Of a stretch of 64,000 nt of DNA, positions 1 to 12,436 are shown in pieces. The DNA comes from Acarospora socialis (lineage: Eukaryota; Ascomycota; Lecanoromycetes; Acarosporales; Acarosporaceae): positions 930,001 through 994,000 of the forward strand of contig JAMYGW020000001.1 of the NCBI GenBank assembly GCA_025617375.2, read 5' to 3'. Position 1 is the stretch's first letter; each line of letters starts with the position of its first letter. A program made the translations under genes and the position numbers. The notes beneath the pieces were generated by a model that saw only the letters and a program-made list of their open reading frames with translations, was not told the origin of the DNA and made no database searches.

Positions 1-164
1 AGACTTTTACGGAAGAACGGCATCTTTCCTTCCTTTGCCGATATAACAGATAAGAGTAAGTTACGGTACTTTCGAAAAGCCTGAGATGCCTAGGTACGGG
101 TTCTCATACAGAGTAAAAGGAGAGCTCAGTCGTACAGTGACTCAGCGTGTTCGGCGAGCATTTA
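1..164. other. Left flank of the transposon block
   Basis: Ordinary-composition DNA with normal CG content. No gene is visible. The last four bases (TTTA, 161-164) recur directly after the outer element's right end and may be its target-site duplication. Confidence 0.5.
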
Positions 165-683
165 TTACGGTGGACGATAACGAGGTTACCGACACATCAA
201 ATTTTTTTCAAATTTTCGCAAAGTGTTAATGAATATTCACCATTAACAACACATAGCCATAGATTGTAGTAGAGAAATCATGATCTATAAGTAGATAATC
301 AACATTCTCATTGTTGTATGAACAAACTCATCAACTACAACAATGATCATCTTCATCTCAATCATCAATGATATGATGCAAGCACAGAAAGACAAAGTAA
401 ATACTTTTTAGTATGAAGACTGATCTGAGAAACTGATTGTATGAAGATATATGATAGTGAATTTCAATTCAACAATGTTCAGACACAGATTCTGAAGAAG
501 TGAGAAAATAAAGTGAAAATTGAAATATAATTAAAAAAAAATCACATCATGATCAGCATGCTGCAGCAAACTTCATATATTAAAGTAATTATTATACAAT
601 TCTGATTTGTACAATCTACAGCAATATATAACATTACATATTACTGACATCTTTTTAGTGAGAAAGAGAACAAGAAAAAATGT
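165..683 (+). repeat. Left terminal inverted repeat of the outer element
   Basis: It matches the reverse complement of about 11218-11693. The outermost 60 or so bases align almost base for base. Further in, blocks such as the CTGCAG region near 562 and the run near 660-683 (GAGAAAGAGAACAAGAA) align with small indels. Similarity stops near 683. The outermost part keeps several CG dinucleotides that appear as CA in the other copy. Confidence 0.8.
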
Positions 684-2788
684 GTCAACTGTGATAAAAG
701 AAATAATTTATTTCAAGTATTACTCTCTGAAATCTAAGTTGTATGATATTAATGATGTATAGAAATGTATTTCTATATCAGAAAATTTTTGAGATATTTG
801 CAGCAACTGTCACTGATATGATCACATGATCAGATGTGATCACAATGTAAATATTAAGATTAACAAAATCAAAAAAAAGAAGAAAAAGAAGAAGCAGAAG
901 AAGTAAACAATTTGAATGTGTTTGAATCATATAACTTGAGCATTAGTCAAATATTTTAAATAAAAAATAGATATATATTAATATAACAAGATAACAAGCT
1001 GTCAAGAAGTGCAGTGTTTTAACTGCTTTCATTGTTCTAATTATCTTTAATATCAGAATCTAAATTGTATGAATAGATTAAGTTGACTACAGTTAACTTG
1101 TTCAACTAATCAGTCTGTACAGTCAATGATGACAACAGTGTATGTTTTTAGCACAAGTATTCTATATATCTCTCAATACAAGTACACAAATCATTTCTTG
1201 TGATCATCAACTCTCATACAATACATCAACAAACTATCATCTGAAGAAATATCAAACTCTGCAGCAGTAAAGTCTTTTAAAGTTGTTAATTGATCTTTGA
1301 ATGATGTATCTTTCTGATATAAAGATTAATAGAGAATTTTAGAAATAAAATTGTATGATTTATTTAAGATGAATTGAATGATTAAGTAACATTCAATTTG
1401 ATTTTTTGAGAAGACTTCTTTTTTTATTCTTTTTTCTTGATCTTTATCTTTGTATCTTCATCAGTCTTCTTTATCTTGATCTTTTTCAAATTATATAATT
1501 CATTCTTCACAAAAGCAATCAATCACAACTTGTATGTATGATTTGTTTTGATGCAATAATCTCTCAATAAAGTTGAGACATTCAAAATCTCTGTGACTGC
1601 TTTGTCTTCAATATGTTTCAGATCTGTCTTAATATTTTATGCAACTGTAAAACAGAAGAGATCATAAGAATATTGTATAACTGAAGAACATTTGATTTCT
1701 GAAAAAATGTCATTTTGTATGAAAGATAACAGATCATTAATGAGATGATTATTTAACAAAAATGTACAGTGTTGTTCTGTACAATATCAAAAGATTTGAG
1801 TTAAAAAAAATTTATATAAATTGTGATGATGTCAGAATTCAAATCACTATATAGTTCAAACTTTCTCAACTTCTTTTCATCATCAGAAGTTTATGAAAAC
1901 TTTTGTCATGCAAGAATGATGATTGTGCAATGTTTAAAAGCTCAACTGTTGATGATTATTGATGAAGAAGTCATATAACTGCTTAGAGCTGTTATGTCAG
2001 CATGAGTTCTTCAACTTTCAACAGCACAAGTTGCTTGAAGTACACAGTGATTTACAACTTGTCAAGCATCTTCTTCATGTCTGAAGAAAAAGTTTTAAGT
2101 TGTATAACTGAAAGAAAGAACATTCAAATCAATGATGACAGAAAAATAAAAGTTAATAACATCACAATCATAAGAACAGTATTTGTATTAAGTGAAGAGA
2201 TATTCAGTAGAATGCACAACATCTTTAAGAGTGCAACATGAATTTTATGATGATGAAGAAATCATTTTGTACAATCTGAATTATCTAAAAAGAAAGAAGA
2301 TTTGCAAGCAAAAGAATCATAATTTCTGAAGATAGACATTCAACATGTCTTTTGAGTTAGCATCAGTAAGCATTTCATTCTCAATAAAACTTGCTTTGTC
2401 ATCATTTCATACAAAATTCTCACTTAACTCATGATGTTCATTATATTCAATCAGTTCTCTGTTTTGATATACATAATCTTTATAAGATTTAGCAGATTCT
2501 ATCAGAATTGAATGTATCTTGAAGACAATATGTGATCATACAATAGTACATAATTGTTTGTACATCTCAACATGACATCATGAATCATCAACAAAAACAT
2601 CTTTCACTCTTATATTTTTCAGAACTATGTTCAATGCTTGCAATTATGATGTAAATCACTCAAGAGTTGCAGCAGAAAGATACTCATCAATATCTTTTTA
2701 GTCAGTATCTATTGTACAATTAATTGTGATGAAAACTTATCTCAATCATTATATAGTGCTTACATAATCATCATCACTTCTTCATTCA

Positions 2789-3103
2789 TGTTATGTTTCA
2801 ACTGAGATTTCTTGATTATAGAGCTAAGATTTGTGCTCTTTAATATAAAGATTCAAAGATTCTAGATAAACAGTAGCTTTGTATTGTGTAACTAGATGAG
2901 TTGAACATGATCATTTCATAAGAAAAATAATTCAAACTATATAGAATGAAACTTAATTCTCAGAGAGTTGACTTGATCATTAACTGATTAACTCAATATT
3001 TTTCTCATTGAGTTGATGTCTGAATCATTGTCTTTATACTTTAGACTATGCAGTCTCTGCATTTGTCTTGTTACATTATATTCACTTGAGTATGACTGTA
3101 ACA
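2789..3103 (-). repeat. LTR (3' LTR relative to the coding strand)
   Basis: 315 bp, matching 8507-8821 along its whole length in direct orientation. It starts TGTTATG on the plus strand and ends TAACA. The 5-bp duplication ATTCA lies immediately to the left. Confidence 0.92.
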
Positions 3104-5638
3104 CAATCTTCTTTCTTTTAGACACTAGTTCTCTAAGTCTTTATAAGCAAAGATATCAAGAAAATCTGTTTTTTTGTCATTCATCATGTCTCATAAATTC
3201 TTGACATCTTGTGAACACAATAATTATCTTCACACTGTCAAAAAGATTCTCTCATATAATGATTCTTCTAAGATAGTCTGTGTCTTCTGTCATTTTCACA
3301 ATCTCTGTTGTGTAATTATGTTAATTAGTGTTGAGCACTTCAAGTATGCTGAGTGTACTTATTGAGATTGTTTTTGTGTCAGTTTGACATAAGAATTGCT
3401 GAACTGTGTTCACAATAAGCTGAAATTCAAAATTCTTGAGATTGAGAAAGAACAAGCTCAGCTCTTTGCAAAACTCTCTTGACTACACAAAATGTTGTGT
3501 CAAATTCATGATTGTGTTAAACAGAAAACACTTTGTCTACTAAAAGAGATGAGTTCTGATAATGATGATGATGTAAAAACTTTACAGTTTGAGATCTTGT
3601 CTCAGTTCTTTGACTCACTGTCAATTGAATTTTGATAATTTAATTCTCTATCTTTCTCTCAAATTGTCAAAGTGTTCATGAGATGTTCATGAGATTTTCT
3701 TTGAGTTCTCAGATGTTCTTCAAAGTATAATAATCTTTTCATTTTATGAGATAGTGAGCTTTTTCACTAATCATTCTTCTGCTTAAAATGTTCTCAACTT
3801 TGTATTTTTTATTGAGTTTAACAGATGTTTCAGTAGTCTGAAGTGATATGAACTGATTGCAGCACTGTAGCATAAATACATAAAATATTAAGTGTATCTT
3901 CATCTTCTTAAATAAATCTAACTCATAGTTTATCTTTCTGATGTTCTTTATGATCTTGAATGATTTAATGCTTTTGTTTTCTAATTTTCTACTTCTTTCT
4001 TTTGTTCATATGTTATCTGTCTTCAGATATACTCTTTTTTCTTTTTTAAATAATTTTGCTTCTGTCACTTGTCTTATCTGCTTTTTGATTTGTCTTGTTA
4101 AATCTTGATGCAGTTTCTTTATTTATGTAATATTCAAAATCACTCTTTGACTCTGTGATCTGTGTCTCTTAAAATTGTGTTATATCTCTGAGTTGTATTC
4201 ATAGTTCACATAGAATGATGTTTCTTTCATGATTTTATTTTTCATGTTGTTGTATGCAAACTGTGTCATCAGTAGCAGTTGCATTCAGTTATTCTGATTT
4301 TTGTTGACATAGTGTTTTAAATATGTTTTCACTGTTTAATTCATTCATTTGTTCTGTTCATCTGTCTGTAAATGATACACTATTAACATCTTGTGTTTTA
4401 TTCTGAGTTCTGCTGTGAGCATTTCTCAGAACTTGCTTGTGAACAGCTTGTCTCTGTTGATGATAAATTTTCTTAATAATTTATGATTGTTAATCAATTC
4501 TTGCAGTATGATGTATGTCAATACTGATGCTGTTGCAGTTTCTTTGAATGAAATAAACATTGTGTACTTGATCAATCTATTCACTATAGTCAATATGCTG
4601 TTGAATCTTATTTCTCATGTCAAATCTTTCAATGATGATAACTTCATAATGAAGTTCATAGTAACTGACTTTCATGATCTGTCTGATGCATCAATTTGTG
4701 TTACTTTATTGTATTTTTTGTCTCAGTTAATCTTGTTTTATCAACATAAATTGCATTTAACAATCATCTTGATGATCTGATATCTGAAATTGCTAATGTT
4801 GTGTTTTCTTCATATGAGATCTTCAGTGCATTTAACTTTTAAATGTTCATGAATTCTGTCTGCATGACATTTCTGTATGAGTTTTTCATTCATTAAGAAA
4901 GCATTCTTTATCTTGTATATTGCTGCTAATTCTTTGATTAAAATCTCATTTTTGTCTTTTTTCAGAATATCAGCATGAACTTATTTCACTTCTTCATGAT
5001 TGAGTTGTCTGCTCAAGATATTCACTTCATTATTCTCATTACTCTTTCTGTAATGAATCTGAAATTTAAAGTCTGCTAATAACTTAATTCAGTGAATCTG
5101 TCTGCAGTTCAACTGTTTAATTGTTGCAAAGTTCTTCAGATTCTTATGATTCATATAAATTTGTATAGATCTTTCTGTGTTTGCAAGATAAGATTTTCAC
5201 TTTTGTAGTGCTTTCACTATTGCAAGAAGTTTCTTGTCATGAATCTCATATTTTTTCTCAATTTCTGATAACTTTCTAAATCAAAATATCACAAATCTCT
5301 GTGTTTCTTGTTTGATCTGATATAGATATGTGTCAACTGCAAAATCTGATGTGTCAGTTTCAAGTACTTTCTCATATGCTGTTTGAGATATTGTGAGATG
5401 AGCTGTTTTGCTGAGACTTTTCTTCAATATATTGAATGCTTGCTTCTGTTTCTCATTTCAGTGTTATTTTTTATTTTTTTACATCAAGTGTGTGAAAGAT
5501 TCTGCTACTTGTGAGTAGTTCAATACAAACTTTCAATAATAGTTTGTCAGTTTTAAGAAGATCTGTATCTTCTTTATTCTCTTAAACATAGATTATTGTT
5601 TTACAGTCACTATTTTCACTGAATCTTTCTTGATACAT

Positions 5639-5893
5639 TCAGATTGAATCACATATTCTAAAAACTTTAATTTCTTGAGTCTCAAATCTGCTTTTTGCTT
5701 CATTCATGTATAATGATCTTTTCTTCAACTTAACTAATATCTTCTTCACATGTTTCTGATGCTTAAGAAGATTTTTTAAGTAGATCAGTATGTTGTTCAA
5801 ATATGTGATTACAAAGTTATTGAGATATTCTCTTAATATGTTGTTGATGAGTCTCTGAAAGATGACTGATGCATTTTTCAATCTAAATAACAT
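5639..5893 (-). pseudogene. Ty3/Gypsy reverse transcriptase remnant
   Basis: The longest surviving open piece of the LTR element's pol region. The palm-domain segment is recognisable from FRLKNASVIFQRLINN and the following FVITYLNNILIY, where the family has a conserved YxDD-type motif. It is a fossil within the element at 2789-8821. Confidence 0.85.
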
Positions 5894-8506
5894 AACAATA
5901 TATTCATAGTGTTCATATCTTGTTCAAAACACTGTCTTTCACTCTTTATCTTCTTTCATTCTAATCTGATGATAGACATTTTTGAGATTTATGTTGATAA
6001 ATTACTTAGTCTGATTAAGTTAATCTTGCAATTCTTCAATTAAGAATAACAGATAACTGTCTCATTTTGTTATCTCATTCAATTGTCAATAATTGACACA
6101 TAGTCACTTTTGATCATCTGATTTTGATACAAACAGAATTGAATATTCTGCTGATGACTTTAATGATTTTATGAATTCTCTCTTAAAATTTTCATCAAGA
6201 TAGTTTCAAACTTTCTTGAGTTAATCTTTGCTCATTGAGTATAGCAGTATTCACTTAAATTGCTTCTTATTCAATAGCAGTATCTCATAATTTCATGATT
6301 TGTGTTCTGATAAGCACATTTCTGATTATTTTGAGATTTTATATGTGTGCTCTATCACATAGATTTTCTTTGTAATTCAATTGATCTTGAGATTATAATC
6401 TTTCAGATACAGCATGCTCAGTATGACATTGTACTTCATGAAATTCATGACATCTAAGATCATCTCTTGACATTTTCTTGTGATGTCAGTCATAATGTGA
6501 ACTTAATTCATTATGTCTTCATAGCTTTTATTCATCATCAACACTCTTGCTGAATACAGTGCTTTCATAATTTTTAGTTCTGCATTCTGAACTAATTTTT
6601 GAAAAATATAGTTGTTTGATGCTTCAGAGTCAACTAACATGTATATTGTTTTTGACAGTTAATTGTCTTATTTAAAGTTTATCTTCATCATAACTTTGTT
6701 TCTATGTCATTCATGAGACTCTAGTAGCTTCTTACTCTCTAGTTTTGTTGAAAGAGCTTGTAGTTTTTTGACTCTTCTGCTTTCTTATATACTCTTTTTT
6801 ATAGATTTCTGAATCACTGAAGTTCTCATTCAGCAAGCATTAAATTTATATGCTTTTTGCTTTTGTTCTTGATGTACTGTTTGTCATGTTTTTTTGAATT
6901 GTATTTATTGTATTCTTTCTGCAACAGATTTCAAAGTGCTTTTACTTTGTGTAGAAACTCTAATGAAATATAATCTCTCTGAAAAATTTATAGTTCTTTA
7001 TTTTCAGTTTTTATTTCTAGAAGTAGACTTATACTAAGTTTGAATTCTTTTCTGACTGATTGAATTGACATAGATAAGAATTTCAAATGATTTTCAATGA
7101 TTCTCTGTGCTCATTCTATGACTTTCTTAATAACTTTGTCAATGTCTCTTGTCTTATCTTGTTTTTACTTTAAGACAGCAATCTCTTCTTTTAGATCTTG
7201 TTTCTCTTGTTTAAGCAGTTCTTCTCTCAACACTCTGCATTGATTTTTTGAGTGTTTATATCTTATCTTGAGTTTCTGATCAACTTTTCATTTGTTGACT
7301 TTCTTTTGATTCATGTTTAAATTTAAGACAATTCAGATGTTATCACTGTAGTCTTTTTCTATCTGAATATCACAAGTATTGATTTCTTTGATCTCAGTAT
7401 CTAAAACACATAGTTTCTTTCTCACAGCATTGTCTGATCTAGATTATTCTGTGATATTGTAAGTTTCTTGTTTTTGACATGATTTCTTTGAATAATATTT
7501 GACTTCATTCTTGCTGTTCATATGTGTTCAACACATGTCATCATAACAAGCTATTCAATTAAAATTGTCATGCACTACTTTTTTAGTTGTGATCACAGCT
7601 TTTTTTTTTCTTTTTTAGATTTTCTGCAATTCTGCACAAGATGTTCAATAGTATTGCAATTATAGCACTTCTGCATTTCTCAGTTACTTGAAGACTTTTC
7701 TTTTAAGAATTATTTCATCATTTATGATGCTTTTTTTGATCATTGTACTGAAGATTGTTTTCTTTTGACTAAGTTAAGATTCATTAAGTTTTCATATTGT
7801 TGTCTTTAATAACTCACATGAGTTCTTTTTGTTCATTTCTGATGACAATAGTCTCTTTGTTTCATCTGCTGTTCTTATTAACAATCATTAATTATAATTG
7901 TTTTATTGATCAGTTCTTGCAGATTATCTGATCTGTCATTTTTTGCAATTTTGTTCTTGATTGATTCTTTCAAGTCTCAATAGTAAGTTGATGTTAACTG
8001 ATTCAGATTTCATTGCATGAGTATTGTAATTTGTTGAAACTCTGCTGCATACTTAATTGTGAATTCTTCTTGTCTTAATGTGTGAATCTTTCATTTTGTT
8101 ACACATTTCTCATCAATTATTTTAAAGATTCTTCTTAACTCTTCTTTAAACTATATTCAGTTCTCTATACAGAATGTGTTCTTTTTTTAATTGAAAAGAC
8201 TTTTAATCATGAACTTGTTGAGCTGTAATTTGATTCAATCAAATGCTGTGTTCTTCATGTAGAATGTTGCAAATAAGACTTTGTTGATGTTGCTTTCAAA
8301 CTTCTTTTGATTAAAGTTGACATACAGATCAATTTGAACAAGAAATTGTCTCAGATTTCATCAATCTCTTGTAAAGTTCTTGAGTGTCTTGACTTTGAAT
8401 ACTTCATAATTAATATTGACTATCTTTGTTGATTCAGTGCTCTGCAATGCACTGTTTAAGATTGATTCTTTGAATGACATTCTTTATATTGTAAAAATAT
8501 TCAAAG

Positions 8507-8821
8507 TGTTACATCTCAACTGAGATTTCTTGATTATAGAACTAAGATTTGTGCTCTTTAATATAAAGATTCAAAGATTTTAGATAAACAGTAGCTTTGT
8601 ATTGCATAATTAGATGAGTTGAACATGATTGTTTCATAAAAAAAACAATTTAAACTATATAGAATGAAGCTCAACTCTCAGAGAATTAACTCAATCATTA
8701 GCTAATTGACTTGATGTTTTTTCTGTTGAGTCAATGTCTGAATTATTATCTCTATACTTTAGACTATGCAGCTTTTGTGTTTATCTTGTTACATTATGCT
8801 TGCTTGAGTATGATCATAACA
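8507..8821 (-). repeat. LTR (5' LTR relative to the coding strand)
   Basis: 315 bp, the same length as its partner at 2789-3103, with no indel noticed between them. It is followed directly by ATTCA. Confidence 0.92.
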
Positions 8822-10156
8822 ATTCATTCTCAATGCATAATTCTCAGCATTGATAATTTCTGAACAATGATATAACATTTATGAGCTACTCACTACTGAA
8901 TTTGATCAATTGACTTGCTTTTATACAAGATGAACATTTTATAATTTCACATAGTCATGAACTTCTCATCAAATGATGAGCATATACAGTGTCATTAGTG
9001 TGATGCAGTCTGCAAAACTGATATTATCTTAAAGATCTTGCTGCATAAGATCTCTGAAAAATGTCTGTACAAGTTACTTAGTAAATTGTATGAAGCAATA
9101 TTAACATAGAAATAACTTACTCATCATCAAAACAGTTGACTTTTGATCAACTGACTTCATCAAGCTTCAATTTGTTGATTTACAGTGCTGATATCAAAGA
9201 AATAAATTTTTGACAGTTGTGTATGTTCATTTGCAGTCATATAACTCAGTGCATGATGAACTTTTACACATAATGATGTTTTCTTGTCTCAATCAGAGTG
9301 CAAAATTTGAGAATATGCTTTCAGATTGCAAACAACATTCAAATACTGACAGAGCACACTGACTGTTGTATAATTTGATACATCAATATAAATTCATGAT
9401 AAGTATCTGAAATAGACATCAATTTCAGCATAGATCTCAATGTTTTAACAAAACAGTTTGTCATGATCATCAATAAATCATAGATAATTGAATCTCAGCA
9501 TAATATATTCTTCATATTAACATTGAAGATCTTTTGTACAACAAATGTGATCTTGAGAATTTAAATGTTTAATCATATCAAACAAACAATCTTTAATACA
9601 GCATGTCAAAAAGTGATTAGAAATAGAATCAGAATGATATACTGACAGATGTTGAATTCTTTTGTATGAAAGTGAATATAAAGTAATTCTTGTTCATATT
9701 CATCAATGACATCAGTATTCAACTCTTTCAACACAAGCTGTGTCATCTCTTCTTTTGTTTCTTCAATATTAAATAAAGAATGTTGATGAATCATTCTCAT
9801 CTTTTTTTATAATTGTATAATTTTATGCAATTCAATTTCATGTTCTTTCTTCTACAATACATGTAGTATTTGAACATCATTGAGACATGCTTCATAAAAC
9901 AAAGCAATAATCTTAATTTGTAGTTCAGAAGTGTCAATGATTTTGATTTTCTTTGAGATTTGTCATTCTTACAATCTTTGCTCAATCATACAATAACTAC
10001 AAGTGATATTCAACTCATTTTGAAGTTTTCTGCTAATATCTTGACTGAAATGATTTTCTTAAAACAACTATATAACATAGTCTTTGCAGAAGTCAAGATT
10101 CACAGCTTGTGCTGACATTGTGAACAATGAATTTTATTTATACAATTTAGAAATTA

Positions 10157-10256
10157 AAATTTGTGTAATTGTGACTGTGTATATTATTACATAAGCAAGA
10201 AAATTGAAATTTGTGTGATTAAAACTGTGTATATTCTCACATAAGCAAGAAAATTG
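10157..10256. repeat. 50-bp tandem duplication inside the outer element
   Basis: Two consecutive 50-bp units (10157-10206 and 10207-10256), each starting AAATTTGTGT and ending CATAAGCAAGAAAATTG. They differ at a few positions. No coding role is visible. Confidence 0.7.
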
Positions 10257-11217
10257 ATTTTCTTTCTATAATATTAATGAACTACAGTATTGTACAAATT
10301 GAATACAATTATATTGATTATAAATTTAATCTACTGACTTGCTTAACTTTATTATTGATATAACTACTAGTTCTGAACACTGCAAAAAAGTGTAAGTCTT
10401 GCTTAAATGTCATAACAATTTATATAATTAGATGAGAAGTAAAGAACAAAAATCAACAAGAAGATTAAAAAAAATTTGTATGTATTTATCACAACACAAT
10501 AGCATTCTTTGATGATGATTCATCTTCATGCTCAGCAGATTCAGAATTTAAACTTAAGTGATGTTCTTTAATTATCACAATATCATCATCATTTTCATCA
10601 ACAGCATTCTCATTGTCATTTTGTATAAAGCAGTGAGCTATATGATCACATCATTTGCAGTTTTCATATATTTCATCAAAATATTCTGCAATGCAACAAC
10701 ATTCTGAAAAGAGTCTTAAAACTGATATGCACTGTGTGCATGTTTGTTTGATTCTTTCATGAGACTGAATGAGAATGTTATTGATGTATGAAGAATGATG
10801 TGTTGAAATCTGCTGTAAAGTAATTGCATTTTATATGAACTTCACAGATTATTCAGAAAGAATCAGAAGTTTTTTACTCTGTGAACTGTGAATAAAGAGA
10901 ATAAACTGTTACTGTTTTATTAAAAGAATAAGATTCTGCTGAGCAACAGTGACAGTAATGACTGCATTGTATATGACAAAAGTTCTACATTGTACAATCT
11001 GTTAACATCAATGTATCAAAACTATTTCTGTGTACTTACATGATGATTGTGATTGAAGTTGTGATAGTAATAAATCTGAAAGTAAGAGTAAAAATAAAGT
11101 TAGATAAAAAGCAGAGTGTCAGTTGTATAAAGAACTTCATTATTATTCATTTAATAAAACTGTACAGCTTGTAGAATCTATGAATTAACTCAACAATTTA
11201 CTATAATTTAAAGAATT

Positions 11218-11693
11218 ACATTTCTTCTTGTTCTCTTTCTCATTAGAAAGATGTCAGTAATATTTAATGTAGTATATTACTGTAGATTGTATGAATCAAA
11301 ATTATATGATAACAGTTTCAATATTGAAAGTTTACTGCAGTATTAAGATCATCATCTGATTTTTTCTTAATTACAACTTTATTTTTTTCTCATTTTCTCA
11401 CTTCTTCAGAATCTGTGTCTGAGTAATGTCAAATTAAAATTCACTGTCATATATCTTTGTATGATCAGTTTCTCAGATCAGTCTCTATATTGAGAAGTAT
11501 CTATTTCATTGTTTTGTGTTTACACTATATCATTGATTACTGAGATAGAAGTGAACATTCTTGTAGATGATTGATTTGTTTATATGATGATGATGATATT
11601 GACTACTTACTTACAGATCATCATTTCTCTATGTGTTTGTGAAAATTTGAAAAAAATTTGATGTGTTGGTAACCTCGTTATTGTTCACTGTAA
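11218..11693 (-). repeat. Right terminal inverted repeat of the outer element
   Basis: Inverted counterpart of 165-683, about 40 bp shorter through indels. It ends in CACTGTAA, followed by TTTA. Normal base composition resumes immediately outside it. Confidence 0.8.
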
Positions 11694-11697
11694 TTTA

Positions 11698-12436
11698 TGT
11701 CCAAGTGATTTCGTTGGCTTAAGAGCCATGCTTGATCCACCTTATATTGACAAGGTTTGACCCGGTCAAGCGTTCCCTAAGACAACGAGCGGTCAATAAT
11801 ATAGGTGACATCACAGCTTCAGGTAACCGAATCTTCTCGAGTTCGTAGGGTATAACAGTCGGCAAATGTTTCCAGTCTCCCCTACTTCCTACTAATATCT
11901 ACCCCAATCTTTAGATTCAAGAGTAACAACATGCCACTATCTTATGATCGAATGATTACGAAGACAAAATTGAGCCTTTGTTGAACGCTACGTACTGGTT
12001 CCATCACGAGCGCCAAACATGATATGCATTTCCATACCGTGAATCTGACTCTCCGAGACTCGCGGGGCTACCTATCTATTAGTGCTCAGTCTCTTCTAGA
12101 TAGTAATCCTACATCTCCTGTAGATACATGGATTGCTCAAAAGTCCAACGACCAAGACCGCCTCCAACCATAGCTTTTGACGAGATGTAGGAAAGGGTAT
12201 AGGTAGCTACAGGCACCTAGCCAGCCCAATGAGACAGTCTATCCTAGCGCAATTACACAGTGGTTCGAAAAAAGGGAGCTATTAAGACATCGGTAGAAAG
12301 CAGGCAGCTCAAATGTTAAGCGCCCAATCACTAAGCGTGACGTAGATAGACCCCAGAAAAAGGAGCGGTAAAAGTACAAGGCATACACAGCAGGATATGG
12401 AGCTGACTTGGATCGCACCAGATGCTGGTAAGACGT
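11698..12436. other. Intergenic stretch between the transposon block and the Mrn1-like gene
   Basis: Base composition is normal again within a few bases of the repeat end. It probably holds the 3' UTR of the minus-strand RRM gene. No gene, tRNA or repeat was recognised. Confidence 0.5.

Larger units (their letters stand above)
2789..8821 (-). mobile_element. Ty3/Gypsy LTR retrotransposon, broken, nested in the outer element
   Basis: A 6033-bp element with two 315-bp LTRs beginning TGTTA and ending TAACA, flanked by the perfect 5-bp duplication ATTCA (2784-2788 and 8822-8826). Coding runs on the minus strand. Recognisable remnants, in order, are: a gag zinc knuckle of CCHC type (about 7640-7690, CYNCNTIEHLVQNC), an aspartic protease segment (about 6530-6670), reverse transcriptase (about 5640-6100), RNase H (about 5000-5450) and the integrase zinc-binding segment (about 4790-4930). 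RT-RH before integrase is the Ty3/Gypsy order. It is full length between its LTRs but broken many times. The LTRs differ by roughly a tenth or more, and every difference I read was a transition, so the mutation came after insertion. It is younger than the outer element. Confidence 0.9.
165..11693. mobile_element. Outer terminal-inverted-repeat element (fossil), family not assigned
   Basis: The two ends are long inverted repeats (about 165-683 and 11218-11693), both beginning TTAC(G/A)GTG and reading inward through a shared ATAACGAGGTTACC. The flanking TTTA (161-164 and 11694-11697) could be a 4-bp target duplication, though one base of it is ambiguous with the repeat tip. About 5.5 kb remains as the element's own DNA once the inner LTR element is removed. 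No long reading frame survives and I recognised no transposase in the remnants, so the superfamily is open. It is broken throughout and looks old, since its two ends differ by indels as well as transitions. The whole block is strongly AT-rich and lacks CG, CC and GG. Confidence 0.75.

Noticed and set aside
2002-2241. 79-codon plus-strand frame in the outer element
   Set aside because: It lies in hypermutated AT-rich DNA, has no recognisable similarity, and its length is expected by chance in such composition.
4487-4780. 97-codon plus-strand frame inside the LTR element
   Set aside because: Antisense to the integrase remnant on the minus strand; no independent support.
165-11693. Polinton, Helitron or Starship identity for the outer element
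   Set aside because: No capsid, polymerase, Rep/helicase or tyrosine-recombinase remnant could be recognised, the duplication length does not fit Polintons, and the size is far below Starships. The family is left open.
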